Below, one piece after another: positions 32,392 to 42,358 of a DNA stretch of 64,000 nucleotides. A program made the translations under genes and the position numbers. Where the stretch lies: NCBI RefSeq assembly GCF_003122385.1, contig NZ_CP029255.1, positions 5,022,001 through 5,086,000 on the forward strand, in the 5' to 3' direction. Under the pieces are notes generated by a model. It ran no database searches and was not told the origin of the DNA. It worked only from the letters and a program-made list of their open reading frames with translations. This stretch comes from Flavobacterium crocinum. Its GTDB lineage: Bacteria > Bacteroidota > Bacteroidia > Flavobacteriales > Flavobacteriaceae. How positions within the stretch are numbered: position 1 is the first letter of the stretch; each line of letters opens with the position of its first letter.

Positions 32392-34860
32392 TTACTGTAA
32401 AGGTACTATTGTATAAGATGCCCCTTTTTTTGTATCAAAAACCGCAGTATATCCAATAGTTGATTTCTCGCTTTTAACATTCAGTTTTTCAACCATAAAA
32501 GGTTCTGCCGATCTTATGGAACATTTCCCTCCAATCTGAGAAATTATTTTTGCCTGAGTCATTTTGCCGGCATTCCATTTTATATCAACCTTGAAATTAC
32601 CTTTTGCAGTAATCCCTTTAATTTCGCCGTCTGTCCAGGAATCCGGAAGAGCCGGAAGCAGATGAATTTCTTTATTCTGACTCTGCATTAACATTTCGAT
32701 TACGCCTGCAGTTCCTGCAAAATTTCCGTCAATCTGAAAAGGCGGATGCGCATCAAAAAGATTCGGATAACAGCCTCCATGTCTGCTATATTCTGTATTA
32801 TTTTCTTTTGTTAATCTTAATTGATTTTTGAATAACTGATAGGCATGATTTCCGTCCAAAAGTCTTGCCCACATATTTACTTTCCATGCTAAGCTCCAGC
32901 CTGTTCCGTCATCACCTCTTAATTCTAAAGTTTTCTTCGCAGCGGCAGCTAATTCCGGTGTTTTGAGCGGTGAAATTAAATTAGCAGGATGCAATGCATA
33001 AAGATGTGAAGTATGTCTGTGATGAGGATCTTCTTCTTCAAAATCTTTATACCATTCTAATAATTGTCCTTTTTTTCCAATTTGAAAAGGAATCAGTTCG
33101 GTTGCTGCTTTGTTTACTTTTTCTCTGAAATCTGAATCTCTATTTAAAATTTTAGAAGCTTCGGCAGTATTTTCAAATAAATCTTTGATAATTCCAATAT
33201 CCATTGTAGAAGCAGTTGTTACAGTACCTTTCTTTTTCCCTTCATAATAAAATATATTTTCAGGTGAAGTTGAAGGCATAGTAACCAAATAACCGCTTTT
33301 ATCTTTCTGAAGCCAGTCTAAACTAAATTCTGCAGCACCTTTTATAATTGGATATACTTTCTTTAAATATTCCTTATCTCCTGTATATTCATAATGTTCC
33401 CATAAATGTCTGCTTAACCAGTTGGCTCCCATATACCAGTTGGCCCACATAGGATCTCCTTTTCCAAAATCGCCAACTGGATTGGTCATCGCCCAGATAT
33501 CTGAGTTATGATGCAAAACCCAGCCGTTGGCATGATAATAACTTTTAGCTGTTTCGGCTCCGGTAACAGAAACATTCTTTATGAATTCGTCAAGTGGAAA
33601 AAACAATTCAGACAAACTTGCCGATTCAACAGGCCAATAATTCATCTGTAAATTAATATTTGTAGTGTAATTACTGCTCCAGGGTGCGCGGAGTTTGTTA
33701 TTCCAGATTCCTTGTAAATTGGCAGGAGCATTGTGCGTACGGGAAGAAGAAATTAACAAATAACGTCCAAACTGAAAAAATAAAGCTTCCAATCCGGCAT
33801 CTTTTTCTCCTTTTGCATATTTTTCTAATCTTATATCTGTAGGCAGATCAGATTTATTACTTTCTTTTTCATTTAGTTTGAAAGAAACTCTGTTAAAGAA
33901 ATTCTGAAAATCTTCAATATGTTCTTTCAATAAACTATCGTATTTTTTAGCAGTCGCTTTTTTAATCGGAGCCTCAGCAAATTGATGTTCGTCTTTTCCT
34001 TCGCTGTCCGGACATTTATCAAATCCGTTGAAGCTTGTTGCTGCCGAAACAAAAAGCAAAATTTCTGAAGCGTTTTTAATCACCAATTTATTTCCATCGG
34101 CAATTATTTCTCCATCTTTTACAACTGGTTTAATAATCAGTTCAAAACGCATTCCTCTACATCCTGATAGATCTTCATAAACGATAGGATCTTTGTTATA
34201 ATCAATATAATTAGGATCTGCATGAGATGGCGCTTTTCCTTTTAAAACCACTGATTGATTTTGTATTGCTTTTTCATTTCTCAAAAGACTCGAAGCATCA
34301 ATTGTCAAAGAAAGTTTTTTCAGTTGATCTGCAGAAAGTTTAATCACAATACATTGAGCAGGTGCCGAAGCAAATATTTCTCTTTTATAATTTACGCCGT
34401 TTATGCTAAAATTTGTTGTAGTCACTCCGGTTTGTAAATCAAGACTTCTGTTATATGTAGCTGTTTTTTGTCCGCCGAAATCTTGTTTTAAAATAAGATC
34501 ACCTAATGGCATAAAACTTTCGCTGTAAGGCCCCTGCATATTTTTAGTTAAAATATTGGCCTTTTCAAAATCTTCATTTGTCAACGCTTCTCTTATTAAA
34601 GCCAGATTATTAAAAGCATCTGGATTTACATTTTGCTGTACCGGCCCTCCACTCCATAAAGTGGCTTCATTGAGCTGAATTAATTCAGAATCCACTCTTC
34701 CAAAAACCATTGCACCGAGAGTACCATTTCCTATTGGTAAAGCTTCTGTCCATTCTACAGCTGGCTGCTTGTAATGCAGTTTTAAATCTTGCGAGTAAAC
34801 AGAAAATGCTGTAAGCGTTAGCAATAATAAAAGGCTTTTTTTAAGAAGATGATATGGCAT
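32392..34860 (-). CDS. Glycoside hydrolase family 95 (alpha-L-fucosidase/galactosidase)
   Basis: 822 residues with a signal peptide (LLLLLTLTAFSVYSQ). GH95 hallmarks are present: WTEALPIGNGTLGAMVFG and LNEATLWSGGP near the start, APWSSNYTTNINLQMNYWPVE in the middle, GDDGTGWSLAWKVNMWARLLDG, and HPPFQIDGNFAGTAGVIEMLMQ near the end. Family members remove terminal alpha-1,2-L-fucose or L-galactose, sugars found in xyloglucan and rhamnogalacturonan. The protein is probably periplasmic or surface-bound. It is the last gene of the minus-strand region, followed by a terminator. Confidence 0.92.
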   Translation of the reverse strand: MPYHLLKKSLLLLLTLTAFSVYSQDLKLHYKQPAVEWTEALPIGNGTLGAMVFGRVDSELIQLNEATLWSGGPVQQNVNPDAFNNLALIREALTNEDFEKANILTKNMQGPYSESFMPLGDLILKQDFGGQKTATYNRSLDLQTGVTTTNFSINGVNYKREIFASAPAQCIVIKLSADQLKKLSLTIDASSLLRNEKAIQNQSVVLKGKAPSHADPNYIDYNKDPIVYEDLSGCRGMRFELIIKPVVKDGEIIADGNKLVIKNASEILLFVSAATSFNGFDKCPDSEGKDEHQFAEAPIKKATAKKYDSLLKEHIEDFQNFFNRVSFKLNEKESNKSDLPTDIRLEKYAKGEKDAGLEALFFQFGRYLLISSSRTHNAPANLQGIWNNKLRAPWSSNYTTNINLQMNYWPVESASLSELFFPLDEFIKNVSVTGAETAKSYYHANGWVLHHNSDIWAMTNPVGDFGKGDPMWANWYMGANWLSRHLWEHYEYTGDKEYLKKVYPIIKGAAEFSLDWLQKDKSGYLVTMPSTSPENIFYYEGKKKGTVTTASTMDIGIIKDLFENTAEASKILNRDSDFREKVNKAATELIPFQIGKKGQLLEWYKDFEEEDPHHRHTSHLYALHPANLISPLKTPELAAAAKKTLELRGDDGTGWSLAWKVNMWARLLDGNHAYQLFKNQLRLTKENNTEYSRHGGCYPNLFDAHPPFQIDGNFAGTAGVIEMLMQSQNKEIHLLPALPDSWTDGEIKGITAKGNFKVDIKWNAGKMTQAKIISQIGGKCSIRSAEPFMVEKLNVKSEKSTIGYTAVFDTKKGASYTIVPLQ

Positions 34861-34924
34861 ATATTTTATTTTTAAAGAATATTGCGAATTTAAAGATTGA
34901 CTCTATATTTTTAAATTTAAGCAG

Positions 34925-34957
34925 AAACCTAACAGGTTTTAAAAACCTGTTAGGTTT
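34925..34957 (-). terminator. Hairpin between GH51 and GH95
   Basis: AAACCTAACAGGTTTT and AAAACCTGTTAGGTTT form a near-perfect hairpin. The T tract after it is weak in both directions, so it may be a processing or attenuation hairpin rather than a full terminator. Confidence 0.5.
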
Positions 34958-35012
34958 AACTAAAAGAATACTAATATTTTACTTCAAATCTTTATTCGTT
35001 TAAATACTAATT

Positions 35013-36992
35013 TTAGATCGTTTTCAATTTCAAAACGGTAACTGAATAAGCAGGAAGATTCAATTGTTGTTTCCCTTTTGTAACTTTATATTCACTTTGT
35101 TTTGGAGTAATTTTTTTAGGTTCTGCAAACGTATTTTCATCTTGTAAATTTGTGCTTACCAGTGTAATCATACTTCCTTTTGATCCCAATTTTGCTCCTT
35201 TTAAATCAATACTTACTTCTGATGCCGTTTCAGCTGTATTTACCAGTTTCACAATAATTTCTTTACTGTTGACATCTTTTACCGCCGACGCATATAAATT
35301 ATTCTGACCGATTAAAGCTTTTCCATCCTGAGTAATAGTCAACAAATCTGTTCCTTTATTTGTGGAGAATAATTGTTGTACATAATAGTTCGCAGAACCA
35401 TACGACTGCAGATTATTAAACCAAATCATATCCGGTGTCCATTGCCAGGCATCTTCGTGAGCCATCAAAGGCGCATAAGACGTTAAATGAACAACTTCTG
35501 CATTTCTTTCCAATCCCGTCATAAAAGCGGCTTCAGAAAAAGCACATTCCCAATTGTTTCTATTATTTGGATTTGCTCCCGAAACACTCTGCGCTGCATA
35601 TTCTCCCGCAAATATTTTTGGTCCTTTTCGATCATAATTATCATAACGTCCGGCATTTTCTCTAAACCATTGCGGACTTCTGTAATAATGCTCGTCTACT
35701 AATTCTGCATTCAGTTCTTTAAGCTCTTTCATAGCATAATCAAAATGCTCACCATCCGGAGAAGGACCGCTTCCTGATACGATAATGATATTTGGATATT
35801 TTGCCTTAATCGCTTTTTCAAAAACCTTGTATCTTTCAATATAATCTGTTCCCCATTGTTCGTTTCCTACGCCAATATATTTTAGGTTAAATGGTTTTGG
35901 ATGCCCCATATCAGAACGGATTTTCCCCCAGGTTGTCGTAACTGCTCCATTAGCAAATTCAATTAAATCCAAAGCATCCTGAACATAAGGATCTAATTCG
36001 TTCATTGCAGCCAATTCTCCTGTATTGTATTGACATGCCATACCGCAGCTCAAAATCGGAAGCGGTTCTGCCCCAATATCTTCTGAAAGCTGGAAATACT
36101 CAAAAAATCCTAATCCGAAACTTTGAAAATAATCCGGTGTTAATTTATGGTTGAATTCAACATTCCAACGGTTCATCATGGTTTTTCTGTCTTCTACATT
36201 CCCAACCGATTTTTTCCATTGGTAACGATCTGACAAAGTTCTTCCTTCTACAATACAACCTCCCGGAAAACGTAAAAATCCTGGTTTTACATCATACAAA
36301 AGTTGTACAAGATCTTTACGAAGTCCGTTCTTTCTGTTCTTCCAGGTATCTTCAGGAAACAATGAAATCATATCCAAATCAATTGTTCCTGTTCCTTCAA
36401 AAGTGATTTTCAGCTTTGCTTTAGCTTCTGTCTGAGTTGCTGTAAATTGTGCCGTATAATTGGTCCAGTCAGTGGATTTTGGTACAATACTAGTTTCTCC
36501 AAGTACTTTTTGGTCTTTATCAATAAGCTGGAAAATAATCTTCTTGATTGCTCCGTTAGGATTGGCTGCTTTTAGTGAAAGATTGTATTTAGCATCTTTC
36601 TTCACTCCCATTCCTCTGAAACCTTCATTTATTAAAGCATACCCTTTGTCATTATTGATTTCAACTCTGCAAAAATTAGTATTATTTGCCGCTATGTTGA
36701 TTGGTAATGCCATTCCGGATTCCTTATTCATGGAAGATCTGTTCGATTTAGGCTGCTCCCATCCCATTAAAGGTTTTTCAAATTCAAAAGATCTGTTTTT
36801 AATCATTTCGGCGTAAAGTCCGCCATCCGCTGCAAAATTGATGTCTTCAAAAAACAAACCGAACATCGTCGGCTGAATTTTAGTTATCGTTTTGGAAGCA
36901 TCAACTTCTAAAGTCGCTTTTTGAGCATTTCCATAAATACTGCTTAATAACAAACTTCCTACGAATAATGTCGAAATTACATTTCTTTTCAT
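35013..36992 (-). CDS. GH51 alpha-L-arabinofuranosidase
   Basis: About 659 residues from the ATG at 36992, chosen because it opens a signal peptide (MKRNVISTLFVGSLLLSSIYGNAQ); an ATG 33 bases upstream is unlikely. GH51 features: FGLFFEDINFAADGGLYAEMIKNRSFEFE, the region FLRFPGGCIVEG, the acid/base Glu in YIGVGNEQWG, the nucleophile Glu in IFAGEYAAQS, and a C-terminal beta-sandwich. A carbohydrate-binding-like segment (about 85-210) sits before the catalytic barrel. It removes arabinofuranosyl side chains from arabinan, arabinogalactan or arabinoxylan. It lies between GH28 and GH95 genes in the same strand. Confidence 0.93.
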   Translation of the reverse strand: MKRNVISTLFVGSLLLSSIYGNAQKATLEVDASKTITKIQPTMFGLFFEDINFAADGGLYAEMIKNRSFEFEKPLMGWEQPKSNRSSMNKESGMALPINIAANNTNFCRVEINNDKGYALINEGFRGMGVKKDAKYNLSLKAANPNGAIKKIIFQLIDKDQKVLGETSIVPKSTDWTNYTAQFTATQTEAKAKLKITFEGTGTIDLDMISLFPEDTWKNRKNGLRKDLVQLLYDVKPGFLRFPGGCIVEGRTLSDRYQWKKSVGNVEDRKTMMNRWNVEFNHKLTPDYFQSFGLGFFEYFQLSEDIGAEPLPILSCGMACQYNTGELAAMNELDPYVQDALDLIEFANGAVTTTWGKIRSDMGHPKPFNLKYIGVGNEQWGTDYIERYKVFEKAIKAKYPNIIIVSGSGPSPDGEHFDYAMKELKELNAELVDEHYYRSPQWFRENAGRYDNYDRKGPKIFAGEYAAQSVSGANPNNRNNWECAFSEAAFMTGLERNAEVVHLTSYAPLMAHEDAWQWTPDMIWFNNLQSYGSANYYVQQLFSTNKGTDLLTITQDGKALIGQNNLYASAVKDVNSKEIIVKLVNTAETASEVSIDLKGAKLGSKGSMITLVSTNLQDENTFAEPKKITPKQSEYKVTKGKQQLNLPAYSVTVLKLKTI

Positions 36993-37118
36993 TGTATTAT
37001 TTTTATATTGAGAATATACTTGCAATATATTAATTAATCCTTGTAAAGCCTATGAAAAGTATCACGCTTCAAAGATTTATTGTGAATTTAACACTTATAG
37101 TTTTTTCACAAGAATAAA

Positions 37119-38558
37119 TTACTTTTTAACTGCCTCATACTTATTTGGAAAAGCCGCTTCTCCATCTAAATTGACTACTTTTAAAACATCAACATTTTTA
37201 CTTTCAACCGCATATTTAAAATAATCCGGTTTGTTTTTTCCCCATTGCACAGTACAATTCTGAACTTTTATGCTTTCGGCAGTGTCAAAATAAAATCCTG
37301 AAGTGCTTCCTTTTACAAAACCTTCAACATTTGCAGGTCTTCTATCATACAATCCACCAGGAAAAGAAGTTGTTTTATCCATAAAAACACTCACATTATC
37401 AAAAACAATATTCTTGATTTTGTCTTTTGATTCCCCGCTCACAAAAACACCATTTTCTCCTGTGCACTGAATATTAGTAAAATAAATATTTTTGATTTCT
37501 CCAACTTTCCCTTCTGTTGCTCCTTTTGGAAAACGCCAGTTCGCATCTTTATGATTCGCTTTTGCTCTGCTGAAAGCCGTTATGTAAATTGGTTCTGCTT
37601 TTCCCCACCAGGTATCTGTGTTTAATTTGCTTTCGATAATAATATTAGAGAAAATAACGTCGCTCACTGTTCCTTCGTCTCGATTTTGAATTCCTAATGC
37701 ACGATTACTGTTTTTAATAATACAATTATTGAAAACCACCTGTCGAATCGCATCCATATTTTCTGAACCAATTTTAATAGCGCAGCTGCTGCTGGTCATA
37801 GTACAATTCGTTACCGTAATATTTTCGCAGGCACCAAATTCTTCAAATTCTCTTCTGTTTTTTAGGCAGATACAATCGTCCCCGCTTTCAATATAACAAT
37901 CGCTGATTCTGACATTTTTAGAATGATCCAAATCGATTCCGTCACTGTTGCGGACTTTCAAGCTGTTCAATAAAGTAATTCCACTAATGACAACATCATT
38001 ACAACCAATCAAATGAACTGTCCAATACGCCGAATTTCCGATATGAACATCTTTAATTCTGATATTTTTCCCGCCGATAATCGTTAATACGTGAGGTCTT
38101 GGGTCTAATACATTGAACGGTTTTAAAACATAAGCATCTTCCTCTTCTTCTCCCATAAATGAAATTCCGTTTCCATCTATTTTTCCGCTTCCGCTAATAG
38201 TAAAATCCTCTATATTTTCTCCGCCAATCCAAATTGTTCCTTCTCCCGGATTGGTTCTGAAAGCACTTTTGGTATAAAGCTTTTCGTCAGGACTTGCTAA
38301 TAATTTAGCACCAGCTTCGATATGCAAATCTACTTTTGATTTTACATCAATTGGCCCGGCTAAAAAGGTAAATGGTGCCGGAATTAAAACTCTTCCACCC
38401 GTTTTAGTGCAGGCATCAATTGCTTTTTGAATGGCTGCTGCATCATTGGTTTTTCCGTCTCCTTTTGCTCCGTATTTTTTGACGTCGTAGATTTTCTGTG
38501 CAGAAACAGTTAACGAAAGGCAGAAAATGATGATTGCGATTATAGATTTCTTGTTCAT
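37119..38558 (-). CDS. Glycoside hydrolase family 28 (polygalacturonase-like)
   Basis: 479 residues with a signal peptide (SIIAIIIFCLSLTVSAQ). It begins with the beta-helix opener YDVKKYGAKGDGKTNDAAAIQKAIDAC. Catalytic Asp motifs NSDGIDLD and SGDDCICLK are intact. The usual GHG histidine motif reads SSCAIKIGSE instead, and the RIK site reads NRALGIQNR. That points to a bacterial GH28 branch other than classical endopolygalacturonases, acting perhaps on galacturonic acid in a decorated context. Secreted to the periplasm. Followed by GH51; preceded by another GH28 gene after a palindromic gap. Confidence 0.9.
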   Translation of the reverse strand: MNKKSIIAIIIFCLSLTVSAQKIYDVKKYGAKGDGKTNDAAAIQKAIDACTKTGGRVLIPAPFTFLAGPIDVKSKVDLHIEAGAKLLASPDEKLYTKSAFRTNPGEGTIWIGGENIEDFTISGSGKIDGNGISFMGEEEEDAYVLKPFNVLDPRPHVLTIIGGKNIRIKDVHIGNSAYWTVHLIGCNDVVISGITLLNSLKVRNSDGIDLDHSKNVRISDCYIESGDDCICLKNRREFEEFGACENITVTNCTMTSSSCAIKIGSENMDAIRQVVFNNCIIKNSNRALGIQNRDEGTVSDVIFSNIIIESKLNTDTWWGKAEPIYITAFSRAKANHKDANWRFPKGATEGKVGEIKNIYFTNIQCTGENGVFVSGESKDKIKNIVFDNVSVFMDKTTSFPGGLYDRRPANVEGFVKGSTSGFYFDTAESIKVQNCTVQWGKNKPDYFKYAVESKNVDVLKVVNLDGEAAFPNKYEAVKK

Positions 38559-38577
38559 GTTTTTTAATTTTTTTTAT

Positions 38578-38757
38578 GCCGCAAAGGCGCAAAGACACTA
38601 AGTTTTTTTGTTTCACGCAGATTTAAAAAGATTTAAGCAGATTCTGCAGATTTTTTTTAAGAAATCAAATTAAATCTGCTAAAATCTGCAAGATCTGCGT
38701 GAAACAAAATTTCATAATCTGTGGCAAAAAAACTTTGCTTCTTTGCGACTTAGTGGC
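38578..38757. repeat. Nested palindrome between the two GH28 genes
   Basis: Outer arms GCCGCAAAGGCGCAAAGACA... (from 38578) and ...TTTGCGACTTAGTGGC (to 38757) enclose an inner imperfect inverted repeat, GTTTCACGCAGATTTAAAAA at 38610 onward against 38673-38705. The outer arms resemble those at 1230-1393 and 40308-40487, while the inner arms are unrelated to those. Confidence 0.75.
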
Positions 38758-38763
38758 TAACCA

Positions 38764-40293
38764 CTAATGTGCTGGTAATTCAAATTTATTTTGCTCTGGT
38801 TCGATTTTTCTTTTTGCAGCTTCGCTGTCCAAATTGCTGGATGAAACATCTTTAAAAACAATTTGATTGATTTTATCTGACGGAACATCAATCCCTTTCA
38901 TGGTCAGATTTTTTACATCATCAAAAACGAAAGCAGGACGAAAATCTTCTTTATCTAAAATCAGTTTTATGTTTTTCATTTCGATTCCGTTTACGTGACG
39001 CACATAAAATCCCCAAGATGGCAGTTCTCCAAACATGGTAAATTCAGGATATCCGTTGCTGTTTTCTTTTACATCTTTTAATCGGCTTAAAGGATGATAC
39101 GCCATTCCTTTTGAAGCTCTTCCCGGATAAACGATTTCTATGTTTTCTAAAGTCACATTTTCTATTGAATGTCCCGGAATTCCGGCAATAGAAGACGGAA
39201 ACGGATTGTGGAAATAATCTACTTCCGGACCTCTCATATCGTAATCAATATCAGGACGGCCAAACGGAATCTGCGCTTTTACATTTTTAACCGATACATT
39301 TTTAATATAACCTGGTTTATCTCCATTTCTGTGACCTAAACGAATCAAGATTGCATTTCCAGTATTTACGGCAGTAATATCCGAAACTTTTATATTCTCT
39401 ATCTCAGCTCCATCAACAGATTCAATCGCAACCGCCGATCTAAACGTATCAAAAACTTTAATGTTTTCGATTGTCACATTTTTGAAACTGCCATAAGAAC
39501 CCGTTCCAAATTTTACCGCATTTGCACTTGATCTAATCGTACAATTTCCAATGTAAATATTGTTATTGTGTAATCCCGGCACTTCCGATTTTAAACAGAT
39601 TCCATCATCTGCTGCGTTTACATTACAATTCGTAATTCGGGCATTTTCACAGCCGTCAAGGTCAATTCCGTCATTGTTCCAGTACGCACGGCTTTCCACT
39701 TTCATAAAATCAATGACCATGTTTTTGCATGCTCTAAAGCACATTGTCCAGCCCGGACTGTTTTTCAGTGTAATTTGCGTCATGGTAATCGAATCGCATT
39801 TTACAAACGAAATTAGTTTTCCTCTTCCGTCTTCAGGGCGCATTCTTCTGTAATTGTATTTCGGATCAATTCGAACTCCCGTATGATGCAGAGAATCAAT
39901 TGCCAAAGCCAGTTCTCTTCCCTGTCCGTCAATTATTCCCTTTCCGTTTACCGCAATATTTTTGGATTCATTCGCAATAATAAAAGCTCTGATTCCTTCA
40001 TATTTTGGATAATCTTCCGGATTGGTGCTTCCTAATAAAATGGCACCTTCTTCAAAAAACAATTCCACATCACTTTTTAAAACTACACTTCCGGATAAAA
40101 AAGTTCCTTTAGAAAAAAGAACTTTTCCGCCTTTACTTTTATTGGCTGCGTCAATTGCTTTTTGGATTGCTTTTGTATTCAAAGTTTTTCCATCTCCAAC
40201 GGCACCGTATTTTTTAATATCAAATACTTTCTGTGCCGAAACAGTTAAGGAAACACAAAAAACAAACAGTACAAGTACAAAATTTCTTTTCAT
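38764..40293 (-). CDS. Glycoside hydrolase family 28 (second polygalacturonase-like enzyme)
   Basis: 509 residues with a signal peptide (VLVLFVFCVSLTVSAQ). The opener FDIKKYGAVGDGKTLNTKAIQKAIDAA matches the other GH28. The catalytic Asp motifs are NNDGIDLDG and AADDGICLK; the usual first Gly of GDD is Ala. The GHG-type histidine is replaced by NAVKFGTGSYG and RIK by RSAVAIESVDG. The C-terminal extension (about 370-509) is longer than in the first copy and has its own strands. The pair likely differs in linkage or chain-end preference. The enzyme probably cleaves galacturonosyl bonds in pectic material. Confidence 0.88.
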   Translation of the reverse strand: MKRNFVLVLFVFCVSLTVSAQKVFDIKKYGAVGDGKTLNTKAIQKAIDAANKSKGGKVLFSKGTFLSGSVVLKSDVELFFEEGAILLGSTNPEDYPKYEGIRAFIIANESKNIAVNGKGIIDGQGRELALAIDSLHHTGVRIDPKYNYRRMRPEDGRGKLISFVKCDSITMTQITLKNSPGWTMCFRACKNMVIDFMKVESRAYWNNDGIDLDGCENARITNCNVNAADDGICLKSEVPGLHNNNIYIGNCTIRSSANAVKFGTGSYGSFKNVTIENIKVFDTFRSAVAIESVDGAEIENIKVSDITAVNTGNAILIRLGHRNGDKPGYIKNVSVKNVKAQIPFGRPDIDYDMRGPEVDYFHNPFPSSIAGIPGHSIENVTLENIEIVYPGRASKGMAYHPLSRLKDVKENSNGYPEFTMFGELPSWGFYVRHVNGIEMKNIKLILDKEDFRPAFVFDDVKNLTMKGIDVPSDKINQIVFKDVSSSNLDSEAAKRKIEPEQNKFELPAH

Positions 40294-40307
40294 TTCTATT
40301 TTTTTTA

Positions 40308-40487
40308 TGCTACAAAGACACTAAGTCACTAAGTGAAAATGAACCATATAAGTAATATAAGGTCAATGAAGACAAAACTTAAATTATCTTATATTACTTA
40401 TATGGTTTAAAAAAAACTTTGCGCCTCTGCGAGCAATTTTCAATTTATTTTTTTATAATAAACTTTGAGCCTTTGTGCCTTCGCGGC
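40308..40487. repeat. Nested palindrome between GH28 and the symporter gene
   Basis: A perfect 20-base inner inverted repeat (AACCATATAAGTAATATAAG at 40342-40361 against 40388-40407) is framed by degenerate outer arms (TGCTACAAAGACACTAAG on the left, CTTTGTGCCTTCGCGGC on the right) like those at 38578-38757. Confidence 0.75.
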
Positions 40488-40497
40488 AAAACAAAAA

Positions 40498-42135
40498 CTA
40501 CCAGAAAACGGTATATAAAGCAACCAAAATTCCACTGATAATAAAGGAACCAACGATAAACTCTGATGACACTTTGAACATCGATTTATCTACTTCTATT
40601 TTATGAATTTCAGCTTCTTCTTCAGAAACCGGTTTCGCTAAACTAATTCCCACCATTATCAATACGATGATAAAGAAAACAATAGTCATTCTGTCTAAGA
40701 AAGGATAATCCGGAAAAGCGCCTTCTGTCCACATTGGCAGGAATTTTAAGATCGCGGCAAGTGGAACCGTTAATAATGCGCCTGCCAAACCTGCCGCCGG
40801 AGTTGTTTTTTTCCAGAACATTCCCAGCAAAAAAATCGCTAAAACTCCCGGTGAAAAGAATCCCACATATTCTTGTATGAACTGATAAGCCTGATCTAAT
40901 GATTTTAATGCCGGCGCTACAAAAGCAGCAATGATCATACAAACTACTACACACCATCTTCCGGTACGAACCAGTTTTTTTTCTGATGCCTGAGAATTAA
41001 AGTATTTTTTATAAATATCTAAAGAAAAAATAGTCGAAATACTATTGGCTTTTCCTGCTAAAGAAGCCACAATTGCTGCCGTTAAAGCTGCTAAAGCCAC
41101 GCCTTTTAATCCCGCAGGCAATAAATTCATTAAAGTTGGATACGCCTGATCTGGTTTTAAAACTCCTGCGGCGTCCACCATTTCCTGCTGAAACATTCCA
41201 TTTTCATGCATTACGAACATTGCGATACCTGGTAAAACAGCAATTATTGGAACTAATAATTTTAGGAAAGCAGCAAATAAAATTCCTTTTCGCGCCGTTT
41301 TCAAATCGGCACCTAAAGCTCTTTGAACAATATATTGATTACAGCCCCAATACGCCAGATTATTGATCAACATACCTCCCACTAAAACCGACATTCCCGG
41401 TAATTCAGTATAATGCGGATTGGATTCGTCTAAAATCATGTGTAAATGTCCTGGTGCTTCATCGGCAATAATGGCAAGTCCTTTTAAAATGTCTTTTCCA
41501 AAACCAAACTGATCTGAAAGTAAAGTCAATGCTAAATAAGTGGTAACTAATCCACCCAGAATTAAAACAATTACTTGAAACATATCAGTATACCCAATTA
41601 CTTTCATGCCTCCTAAAGTCACAATTACAGAGAATAAACTCAGCGCTATAACACAAAACTGAAAACTTATCGGAGCAATAGAAGAAATCGCTAAAGCACC
41701 TAAATAAATGATTGATGTAAGATTGACAAATACATAAATCAACAACCAGATAATAGCCATAATGGTACTTACTGTTCCGCTATATCTTTTGGCCAAAAAC
41801 TGAGGCATGGTAAAGATCTTATTTTTAAGATAAACCGGTAAAATAAACATTGCCACAATAATTAATGTGGCCGCCGACATCCATTCGTAAGAAGCAATCG
41901 CAAGTCCGATGGCAAAGCCTGAACCGCTCATACCAATAAAATGTTCTGCTGAAATATTAGAAGCAATCAACGAAGCTCCGATTGCCCACCACGTAAGTGA
42001 ACCTTCGGCTAAAAAATATTCGTTGGAACTGGTTGCAGCTGTTTTTTTGCTTCTGTAAATATACATTCCATAAGCCGTGACTATGACAAAGTAAATAAAG
42101 AATACAATGTAATCTGCGGTTTGTAATACATTCAT
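40498..42135 (-). CDS. Sodium:solute symporter (SSS/SGLT family)
   Basis: 545 residues with about 14 membrane helices. Family features: SNEYFLAEGSLTWWAIGASLIASNISAEHFIGMSGSGF near the N-terminus and the downstream GGMKVIGYTDMFQ with LALTAAIVASLAGKANS. SSS proteins of this branch move sugars, inositol or sugar acids with Na+ across the inner membrane. Here it is flanked by GH28 and DUF5009 genes and lies 5 kb from inositol oxygenase, so galacturonate, a hexose or myo-inositol are all plausible; sequence alone does not decide. Confidence 0.9.
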   Translation of the reverse strand: MNVLQTADYIVFFIYFVIVTAYGMYIYRSKKTAATSSNEYFLAEGSLTWWAIGASLIASNISAEHFIGMSGSGFAIGLAIASYEWMSAATLIIVAMFILPVYLKNKIFTMPQFLAKRYSGTVSTIMAIIWLLIYVFVNLTSIIYLGALAISSIAPISFQFCVIALSLFSVIVTLGGMKVIGYTDMFQVIVLILGGLVTTYLALTLLSDQFGFGKDILKGLAIIADEAPGHLHMILDESNPHYTELPGMSVLVGGMLINNLAYWGCNQYIVQRALGADLKTARKGILFAAFLKLLVPIIAVLPGIAMFVMHENGMFQQEMVDAAGVLKPDQAYPTLMNLLPAGLKGVALAALTAAIVASLAGKANSISTIFSLDIYKKYFNSQASEKKLVRTGRWCVVVCMIIAAFVAPALKSLDQAYQFIQEYVGFFSPGVLAIFLLGMFWKKTTPAAGLAGALLTVPLAAILKFLPMWTEGAFPDYPFLDRMTIVFFIIVLIMVGISLAKPVSEEEAEIHKIEVDKSMFKVSSEFIVGSFIISGILVALYTVFW

Positions 42136-42199
42136 AATGTGTGGTTATTGTGTGGTTAGATAGTAAGATGTATTTTAAAAAATAGAGCTTAATAATTTT

Positions 42200-42340
42200 A
42201 AACACATAGAAACATAGCTTTAGAAACTCCATAAAGGCATTTCATTTGTAATAAACTCACATAGCTATGTTAGAAACTAGTTTCTTATTATTCTCTTTTT
42301 GATTTCAATATGTCATAAATGTCTATGTTTCTATGTGTTT
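42200..42340. repeat. Long palindrome with AAACACATAGAAACATAG arms
   Basis: Perfect 18-base arms AAACACATAGAAACATAG (42200-42217) and CTATGTTTCTATGTGTTT (42323-42340) enclose about 105 bases that contain smaller palindromes (AGAAACTAGTTTCT and CATAGCTATG). The same outer arms occur at 57905-58147 and, less exactly, at 46841-47093. Confidence 0.8.
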
Positions 42341-42358
42341 CAAAAAATATTAAGTTTT

